Shown one piece after another: positions 19,722 through 26,003 of a DNA stretch of 34,231 bases. Within the stretch, counting starts at the first letter, position 1. Every line of letters begins with the position of its first letter. Position numbers and translations under genes: made by a program. The stretch lies in contig JAFOIV010000121.1 in assembly GCA_017420535.1 (NCBI GenBank), forward strand, positions 1 through 34,231. The letters are read 5' to 3'. Under the pieces are notes generated by a model. It saw nothing but the letters and a program-made list of their open reading frames with translations, was not told the origin of the DNA and did not search any database. The DNA comes from Eubacterium sp. GTDB taxonomy: Bacteria; Bacillota; Clostridia; Lachnospirales; Lachnospiraceae.

Positions 19722-20153
19722 TCATTCAATATTGCCGAGGATCTTATATAATAATTTATATAAGGTTTCCGCCTCTCCTTTTTCAAGTGCCATACACTTG
19801 CGCATTTCTTCTGGTACATTTTTCACTTCATCCTGAAGTGCTTTTCCCTTTTCTGTTAATTCAAGAACGCGATTTCTCTCGTCCATAAATGCTCTTTTTC
19901 TAATAATAAGTCCCTTTGATTCAAGCTTCTTTAATACCGGTGTAAGAGTTCCTGAATCAAGATATACTCTTTCTCCAAGAGTTGTTACATTAGTCTTATC
20001 CTCATCCCAGAGTACCATCATAACAATATACTGAGTATATGTAAGATCGTACTTTGAAAGGAATGGTCTGTACTTTCTAACTATTTCCTTTGCACATGCA
20101 TAAAGTGGGAAACATAACTGGTTTTCAATTTTTAAACAATCGTATTTACTCAT
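19722..20153 (-). CDS. MarR-family regulator, OhrR-like thiol sensor
   Basis: 143 aa dimeric winged-helix repressor. The N-terminal segment IENQLCFPLYA with C14 matches the peroxide-sensing cysteine region of the OhrR/MgrA/SarZ branch (LENQLCFPLYAxSRE). Tyr residues suited to hydrogen-bond that cysteine follow (Y37, Y39, Y42 region of SKYDLTYTQY). The recognition helix is around LDSGTLTPVLKKLESKGLI, and the wing is DERNRVLELT. GAGGAG precedes the ATG by five bases. It heads the trxA-trxB operon, and TTGATT-N7-AATCAA lies just upstream as a possible own operator. Control of thioredoxin genes by organic peroxide or electrophile stress is inferred. No ohr gene is seen in the window. Confidence 0.9.
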   Translation of the reverse strand: MSKYDCLKIENQLCFPLYACAKEIVRKYRPFLSKYDLTYTQYIVMMVLWDEDKTNVTTLGERVYLDSGTLTPVLKKLESKGLIIRKRAFMDERNRVLELTEKGKALQDEVKNVPEEMRKCMALEKGEAETLYKLLYKILGNIE

Positions 20154-20170
20154 AATAACTCCTCTAAATA

Positions 20171-20189
20171 TTGATTATTTTTGAATCAA
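20171..20189. promoter_or_regulatory. possible operator of the MarR/OhrR-like regulator
   Basis: TTGATT-N7-AATCAA is a perfect 6-bp inverted repeat spanning 19 bp, 18 bases before the regulator's start codon. MarR proteins bind AT-rich palindromes of about this size and often repress themselves. No canonical -35/-10 pair was found nearby. Confidence 0.5.
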
Positions 20190-20250
20190 ATTTTTACATA
20201 AAAATTTTTAGAACTTACAGTAAATAAGCATCAATCCAATTATTAAATAT

Positions 20251-22152
20251 TTAAGCAGAAAGTCCGGTATATAACTGATAATACTTACCCTTCTTAGCCA
20301 ATAATTCATCATGGGTTCCTCTTTCAATGATCTGTCCCTGTTCGAGGACCATAATACAATCTGAATTTTTGACTGTTGAAAGTCTGTGCGCGATAACGAA
20401 TGTAGTTCTGCCACTCATTAATTTATCCATCCCTTCCTGAACTATCTTTTCAGTACGGGTATCGATAGATGAAGTTGCTTCATCAAGGATTAAAGCAGGA
20501 GGGTCGGCAACTGCAGCTCTTGCTATTGCTAACAATTGTCTTTGTCCCTGACTAAGATTTCCTCCATCACTTGCTAATATTGTATCATATCCATCCGGTA
20601 ATTGCCTTATAAAATCATCGGCATTTGCAAGTTTTGCAGCTTCAATACATTCTTCATCTGTTGCATCCAGTCGACCATATCTAATATTTTCCATAACTGA
20701 TGTGGAAAAAAGATGTGTTTCCTGAAGAACAAGTCCTAGAGATCTTCTTAAATCTCCTTTTTTTATCTTATTTACGTTTATGCCATCATATCTGATTTTT
20801 CCATCCTGAATGTCATAAAAACGATTGATAAGATTAGTTATTGTGGTTTTTCCAGCTCCTGTAGATCCTACGAAAGCGATCTTTTGTCCTGGAGTTGCAT
20901 GTAAGGTTACATTATGAAGAACCATCTTATTATCTACGTAACCGAAATCCACATCATCCATTACAATGTCACCTTCAAGTCTCTTATAATCTACGCTCTT
21001 ATCCGCCTGATGTTCGTGCTTCCAAGCCCAGACATTTGTTCTCTTTTCTGTTTCTTTAAGGGTTCCATCAGATGACTTTTCTGCATTTACAAGTGTTACA
21101 TATCCTTCATCTGTTTCTTCTTTTTCATCAAGAAGCTTAAAGATTCTGTCTGCTCCGGCAAGAGCCATGATTATTGAATTGAGCTGCATTGAAACCTGAT
21201 TGATTGGCATATTGAATCCTTTATTATACTGAAGGAAACTTGCAAGACTTCCAAGGGTAAGTCCTGATATGCCTGATATAGCAAGTGCCGCACCAACTAC
21301 AGTACATATAACATATGACAGATTTCCCATCTGTGCAGTTGTTGGCATAAGCACATTTGCATACATATTTGCATTATATGCGCTATCAAAAAGCTGATCA
21401 TTTATCTCATCAAACTTTTCAATACTTTCATCCTCGTGGCAGAATACTTTAATAACTTTCTGTCCTGCCATCATTTCTTCGATATAGCCGTTTGCACGAC
21501 CTATATCTTTCTGCTGTGCCATGAAATATTTTCCTGACATCTTAGATATCTTTTTAGTTACAAAAAGCATTCCAAATACCATAAGTAATGTTACAAGAGT
21601 AAGTGGAATATTAAGTATTATCATGCATACAAGTACACCTAAGATATTTATGGTACTTGAGAACAGCTGTGGTATTGACTGGCTTACCATCTGTCTTAAT
21701 GTATCAATATCATTTGTGTACATTGACATGATATCTCCATGCTGGTGAGAATCGAAATATCGTATTGGAAGTCTCTCCATATGTGTAAACATGTCATTTC
21801 TAAGATGCATCATAAATCCTTGTGTTACATATACCATAATCCTGCTATATGTAAATGTAGCAATTACACCTACAGCGTAAAATACTGCAACACTTATGAT
21901 TTTATTTCTAAGCATCGAAAAATCCGGATGCTCAGATTTTATCAACGGCACTATATAGTCGTCGATAAGTACCTGTATAAACATGGTTCCCTGCAGGTTT
22001 GCAACAACACTAATTATGATACAGGTAAATACAAGTATTAAATGGAGCTTATAATACTTAAATAAATAACCTAGAAGGCGTTTAATAACTGCCTTAGGAT
22101 CTGTTACCGGGCTTTTCATGCCTCTTGGTACTCTTTCTCCTGGTGCTGGCAT
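20251..22152 (-). CDS. heterodimeric ABC exporter, subunit with canonical catalytic site
   Basis: 633 aa half-transporter: six membrane helices (about 35-335) followed by an ATPase domain. Walker A GSTGAGKT (429-436), Walker B LILDE with catalytic E558, and switch H589 are intact. Its signature is LSQGQ (533-537) instead of LSGGQ. This is the arrangement of the 'consensus' partner in TM288, LmrD and BmrD-type exporters. A polar, Lys/Glu-rich stretch of about 40 residues (351-392) separates the membrane and ATPase domains and is longer than usual. The ATG follows AGGAGGT and overlaps the stop of the partner gene (TAATG). Likely multidrug or lipid-like export; the substrate is unknown. Confidence 0.93.
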   Translation of the reverse strand: MPAPGERVPRGMKSPVTDPKAVIKRLLGYLFKYYKLHLILVFTCIIISVVANLQGTMFIQVLIDDYIVPLIKSEHPDFSMLRNKIISVAVFYAVGVIATFTYSRIMVYVTQGFMMHLRNDMFTHMERLPIRYFDSHQHGDIMSMYTNDIDTLRQMVSQSIPQLFSSTINILGVLVCMIILNIPLTLVTLLMVFGMLFVTKKISKMSGKYFMAQQKDIGRANGYIEEMMAGQKVIKVFCHEDESIEKFDEINDQLFDSAYNANMYANVLMPTTAQMGNLSYVICTVVGAALAISGISGLTLGSLASFLQYNKGFNMPINQVSMQLNSIIMALAGADRIFKLLDEKEETDEGYVTLVNAEKSSDGTLKETEKRTNVWAWKHEHQADKSVDYKRLEGDIVMDDVDFGYVDNKMVLHNVTLHATPGQKIAFVGSTGAGKTTITNLINRFYDIQDGKIRYDGINVNKIKKGDLRRSLGLVLQETHLFSTSVMENIRYGRLDATDEECIEAAKLANADDFIRQLPDGYDTILASDGGNLSQGQRQLLAIARAAVADPPALILDEATSSIDTRTEKIVQEGMDKLMSGRTTFVIAHRLSTVKNSDCIMVLEQGQIIERGTHDELLAKKGKYYQLYTGLSA

Positions 22153-23921
22153 TATTTATCACCTCCTACTTCATCAAAGTCTCCTCGTCCTTTTGTCTGT
22201 GACTCATAAACTTCTCTATAAATGTTATTATTCTTCAGCAATTCTTCATGAGTTCCAAATCCATTAACCTTTCCCTGATCCATAACGATTATACGATCTG
22301 AATCCTGAACAGAGGAAATTCTCTGGGCAATGATGATCTTTGTGGTCTTTGGAATATCTTCCCTTAGCGCTTTTTTAATTTTTGCATCTGTTGCTGTATC
22401 AACAGCACTTGTGCTGTCATCAAGGATCAGAACTGCAGGTTTTTTAAGCAATGCTCTGGCTATGCAAAGTCTCTGTTTTTGTCCGCCGGATACATTGGTT
22501 CCGCCCTGAGATATGACCGTGTCATAACCTTCCGGCATTCTATCGATAAATTCGTCAGCGCAGGCAAGTTTGCATGCTTTCTTTACTTCTTCGATAGATG
22601 CATTTTTATCTCCCCATCTTAAGTTTTCTAAAATGGTTCCTGAGAAAAGCACATTCTTCTGAAGCACTACACTTACCTTATTCCTTAAGGTTGTAAGATC
22701 GTAGTCTTTTACATTGACTCCACCTACAAGCACTTCTCCCTGACTTACATCATAGAGTCGGCTTATCATGTTAACAAGGCTGGTCTTTGAACTACCCGTT
22801 CCACCGATTATACCTATCGTTTCACCTGACCTTATGGATATATTTATATTATCCAATACTGGTTTTTCTGATTTATCGTTATATCTGAATATAACATTCT
22901 TAAATTCAATAGAACCATCCTTTACTTCCATAACTGGATTCTCAGGATTTGTGATAGTTGGCTCCTCTTCTAAAACCTCAACAATTCGCTTTGCTGACGC
23001 TTCACTCATTGTGATCATTATGAATACGATTGAAAGCATCATAAGACTCATAAGGATGCTCATACAGTAAGTAAGAAGACTTGTAAGATTACCTGTTGTA
23101 AGTCCTCCAACCTGTCCATATTCCTTAACGATAAGTTTAGCTCCTGTCCAGCATACAAGAAGCATACTTCCATATACTGTAAGCTGCATTAATGGCATCA
23201 TAAATGTTGTCATGCCTTCAGCTTTAACAAATATCTTATAGATATTCATACTGGCTTTAGTAAACTTGCTTTCTTCAAAGCCTTCTCGTACAAAACCCTT
23301 TACAACTCTTATAGATGTAACATTTTCCTGTACTTTTTCATTTAGATCATCATATTTTGGAAATGCCTGAACAAAGTACTTTGTAGCATTCTTTATGATG
23401 AGGGCTATGCCTATACCAAGTATTATTACTGCAACCAGATAAATTGCTGCAACCCTGGCTCTGATGATAAATGCAAATGTCATAGATATAAGAAAACTTG
23501 CAGGTGCTCTTGTACACATACGAAGTATCATCTGATATGCATTTTGAACATTGGTAACATCTGTTGTCATACGAGTTACAAGACTTGCTGATGACAACTT
23601 ATCAATATTGGCAAACGAAAAACTCTGTATCTTTCTATACATGGCTCTTCTTAAATTTCTGGCAAAACCGGCGGAAGCTTTCGCCCCTGTCTTACCACCC
23701 ATGATACCAACCCATAGTCCGCCTCCGGCAAGTAAAAGCATAATGATACCGTAAATTAGTATCAGCTTCATATCCGGAGAATCACTACTAATAATATCAA
23801 TGATCATACCCATGATAAACGGGATAAGTGTTTCAAATATTACTTCCCCTATCATGAATACAGGCGTAAGCAGAGATTCCCTCTTAAATTCGCCTAAATG
23901 TTTTGATAGTGTTTTTATCAT
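22152..23921 (-). CDS. heterodimeric ABC exporter, subunit with degenerate ATP site
   Basis: 589 aa half-transporter with six membrane helices (about 15-310) and an ATPase domain. Walker A is GGTGSSKT (373-380) and the signature VSGGQ (477-481). After Walker B the catalytic glutamate is replaced by aspartate (LILDDS, D502), and the switch histidine by glutamine (IAQR, Q533). These changes mark the degenerate half of heterodimeric exporters. Its good signature pairs with the good Walker site of the other subunit. The partner gene follows with a one-base overlap, so the proteins are made together. TAGGAG precedes the ATG. Role: drug or metabolite export, inferred from the family. Confidence 0.93.
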   Translation of the reverse strand: MIKTLSKHLGEFKRESLLTPVFMIGEVIFETLIPFIMGMIIDIISSDSPDMKLILIYGIIMLLLAGGGLWVGIMGGKTGAKASAGFARNLRRAMYRKIQSFSFANIDKLSSASLVTRMTTDVTNVQNAYQMILRMCTRAPASFLISMTFAFIIRARVAAIYLVAVIILGIGIALIIKNATKYFVQAFPKYDDLNEKVQENVTSIRVVKGFVREGFEESKFTKASMNIYKIFVKAEGMTTFMMPLMQLTVYGSMLLVCWTGAKLIVKEYGQVGGLTTGNLTSLLTYCMSILMSLMMLSIVFIMITMSEASAKRIVEVLEEEPTITNPENPVMEVKDGSIEFKNVIFRYNDKSEKPVLDNINISIRSGETIGIIGGTGSSKTSLVNMISRLYDVSQGEVLVGGVNVKDYDLTTLRNKVSVVLQKNVLFSGTILENLRWGDKNASIEEVKKACKLACADEFIDRMPEGYDTVISQGGTNVSGGQKQRLCIARALLKKPAVLILDDSTSAVDTATDAKIKKALREDIPKTTKIIIAQRISSVQDSDRIIVMDQGKVNGFGTHEELLKNNNIYREVYESQTKGRGDFDEVGGDK

Positions 23922-23983
23922 TTTTCTCTCCTAGTTACATAAAGTGTCATATATATATTAAATTGTATGCTACACAAAAACAA

Positions 23984-23999
23984 GTGAAATTATGTTCAC
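23984..23999. promoter_or_regulatory. palindrome between divergent ABC and oxidoreductase promoters
   Basis: GTGAA-N6-TTCAC is a perfect inverted repeat one base upstream of the -35 of the + strand oxidoreductase promoter, within a 141-bp divergent region. A bound protein could touch both transcription units. No regulator is recognised. Confidence 0.45.
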
Positions 24000-24000
24000 A

Positions 24001-24029
24001 TTTACAAAAAATTACTAATAAACTATAAT
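24001..24029 (+). promoter_or_regulatory. promoter of the Gfo/Idh/MocA gene (TTTACA-17-TATAAT)
   Basis: TTTACA at 24001-24006 and TATAAT at 24024-24029 with a 17-bp spacer, about 35 bases before the ATG. It is a near-consensus sigma-A promoter. Confidence 0.88.
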
Positions 24030-24062
24030 TAAAGATAGTTTTTTACGTACGGAGGAGACACA

Positions 24063-25073
24063 ATGATTTCATTTAACGTTGGTATTATGGGAACTGGAAG
24101 TATCGCTCATAAGGTTGCAGATACTTTAAAAAAACTTGAGGGATTTTCTATTGCAGCTGTTGCATCCCGCGACAAAGAAAAAGCAGATGAATTCGCAAAA
24201 GAATTTGAAATCGAAAAGAGTTATGGATCCTATGAAGAACTTACCAAAGACCCTGATATAGAACTTGTTTATGTTGCTACAGTTAATTCAACACATGCAG
24301 ATTTAGCAAAGCTTTGTATCAACAATAATAAACCTGTTCTTGTTGAAAAGCCATTTTCATATAATGCAGCTACAGCTAAGGAAGTTTTAGATCTTGCTAA
24401 GGAAAAAAATGTTTTCTGCGGCGAAGCCCTTTGGACACGTTTCATGCCTCAGTTATTTGTTACTCTTGACGGTATCAGAAAAGGTGTTATCGGCGATGTA
24501 AGATTCGTTTCATCATCCTTTGGTTACAATGTAGGTCATAAGGAACGTATCCTTCAGCCAGAACTTGCTGGTGGTGCACTTCTTGACCTTGGACTTTATC
24601 CATTCCAAGCCACCCTTACAACTTTACCAATTCCACCTGTTTCAATGATGTCATCAAATGTTAAGTTTAATACTAATCTTGATGCACAGGATACATTTGT
24701 TATCAATTATCCACAGGGCAGAACCGCAACTATCTTTATCTCTGCTATCAACCAGCTCAGTAACCGTATGACCATCAACGGTACTAAAGGATATGTTGAA
24801 ATTGAAGGAGTCAATTCATTTGATAAAGTAACTTTCTATAGTTCAAAGGGTGAAGTTATCCAGGAGATCAATCCACCTGAAGGACAGATCAGCGGTTATG
24901 AATATGAATTTCTTTCATCAAGAAAGGCTATTATTACAGGAAAGATTGAAAATATGGAACATTCCCATGCTGCCATCCTTGCAAATCTTTCACTTTTTGA
25001 TAACTTCAGAAAATCCTGGGGTATGTTCTTCCCTCTTCCTGGAGAAGAAGAACTTCAGAAAAAAGAAAACTAA
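24063..25073 (+). CDS. Gfo/Idh/MocA family NAD(P)-dependent oxidoreductase
   Basis: 336 aa. The N-terminal Rossmann fold has GIMGTGSIA (7-15) for the dinucleotide. The family's EKP motif is E95-K96-P97, with K96 the likely catalytic lysine. GGALLDLGLYP (170-180) follows in the substrate domain and resembles the trans-dihydrodiol/xylose dehydrogenase branch. These enzymes oxidise or reduce sugars, inositols or related cyclic alcohols. The ATG has GGAGGAG at good spacing. It is a single gene with a strong promoter and terminator. No transport or sugar-pathway gene adjoins it, so the substrate is not determined. Confidence 0.92.
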   Translation: MISFNVGIMGTGSIAHKVADTLKKLEGFSIAAVASRDKEKADEFAKEFEIEKSYGSYEELTKDPDIELVYVATVNSTHADLAKLCINNNKPVLVEKPFSYNAATAKEVLDLAKEKNVFCGEALWTRFMPQLFVTLDGIRKGVIGDVRFVSSSFGYNVGHKERILQPELAGGALLDLGLYPFQATLTTLPIPPVSMMSSNVKFNTNLDAQDTFVINYPQGRTATIFISAINQLSNRMTINGTKGYVEIEGVNSFDKVTFYSSKGEVIQEINPPEGQISGYEYEFLSSRKAIITGKIENMEHSHAAILANLSLFDNFRKSWGMFFPLPGEEELQKKEN

Positions 25074-25085
25074 GTCATTATATGT

Positions 25086-25127
25086 AAGAAAAACCGATGT
25101 GAATCTGATTCACATCGGTTTTTTTAT
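25086..25127. terminator. bidirectional terminator between the oxidoreductase gene and aroD
   Basis: A 12-bp stem, AACCGATGTGAA (25092-25103) with TTCACATCGGTT (25109-25120), 5-base loop, A run before and T run after. It serves the + strand oxidoreductase gene and the converging aroD gene. Confidence 0.95.
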
Positions 25128-25136
25128 ATCATACCA

Positions 25137-25958
25137 TTATTGTACTAATTTAGCGCCTAATTCCTTGTACATATCTAATAAATCGATCTGTCCAGGTGCG
25201 CTGCCGTCACCTACATATGAAAATGTAAGGCAACTACCAGTTTTTCTTCCCATTGTGCGTGTCCGTCTTCCAAGCTCATCCATCGATATTATCGCAATAG
25301 GTTTTGTAACATTATTCTGTATCATTTTACCCTTTGCTGCTCTCTCAGTAAGATCGATCATTCTTTCTACATCGATCTCGTTTTTAGGCTTTACGGCTAT
25401 CTTAAGGATATCCCCGCCTAATTGCTCCATAGTCCACAGATATCTTTCCAATCTGCCATCATGTGGAGTTTCATCAAAGTTATGATAAGAAATAACTGTT
25501 GCTACACCTTTCTCATGAGCACTGGCTGCAAGTCTTGCCACATTATAATTTCCAGACATGAGTTCTATATCTATCATGTCTATATTACCGCTATTAATGG
25601 CATTTTCCTGAATGTCAGCAATCATTCCTTCAGCTCTGTCATGACGTAATTCTCCCCCTTCTTCTTCACTTCTATAAGTGAAAAGGAGAAGTTTATCAGG
25701 AAATATATCTCTTATTTCCTTTATCATCTTTTTCAAGCTGATACAGCTAGTGACTTCATCATAAAAATCTGCTCTGAATTCAATCACTGATAAACTGATT
25801 GCCTCATCGCCGCTAAACTTTTTTGATAAAATATCTGATTCAGTTCTAATGAGCTGTGCCTGTCTTATAATATCTTCCCTGTTGCGCCCCACTATTGGGA
25901 CGCAGACCTTGGGAATATAATCTCCAAAACAGACATTTTTAATCATTATTTTTTCCAT
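25137..25958 (-). CDS. aroD: type I 3-dehydroquinate dehydratase
   Basis: 273 aa, third step of the shikimate pathway: 3-dehydroquinate to 3-dehydroshikimate through a Schiff base. The lysine that forms it is K186 (DILKIAV) and the general base is H159 (VISYHNF). EFRADF (60-65) binds substrate, as does the APGQ loop (254-257). The typical enzyme is about 250 aa, so this one has a slightly longer N-terminus. The ATG at 25958 has AGGT upstream; a second ATG four codons later is possible. A perfect TTGACA lies on the minus strand at 25995-26000 but without a good -10, so it may be read from the preceding repeat-protein gene or from a weak promoter. tyrA and aroA of the same pathway lie 6 kb away. 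Confidence 0.95.
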   Translation of the reverse strand: MEKIMIKNVCFGDYIPKVCVPIVGRNREDIIRQAQLIRTESDILSKKFSGDEAISLSVIEFRADFYDEVTSCISLKKMIKEIRDIFPDKLLLFTYRSEEEGGELRHDRAEGMIADIQENAINSGNIDMIDIELMSGNYNVARLAASAHEKGVATVISYHNFDETPHDGRLERYLWTMEQLGGDILKIAVKPKNEIDVERMIDLTERAAKGKMIQNNVTKPIAIISMDELGRRTRTMGRKTGSCLTFSYVGDGSAPGQIDLLDMYKELGAKLVQ

Positions 25959-26003
25959 GATATGACCTGTTTGTTAATCCTTATTATTATTTAGTGTCAA
26001 CCC

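Noticed and set aside
22152-23921. Possible mutational decay of the ABC gene because catalytic Glu and switch His are replaced
   Set aside because: The changes match the known asymmetric exporter class, and the partner has the matching signature change; the frame is intact.
24850-25485. 211-codon open frame on the + strand
   Set aside because: It overlaps the end of the oxidoreductase gene, a strong bidirectional terminator, and antisense aroD; no coherent protein features.
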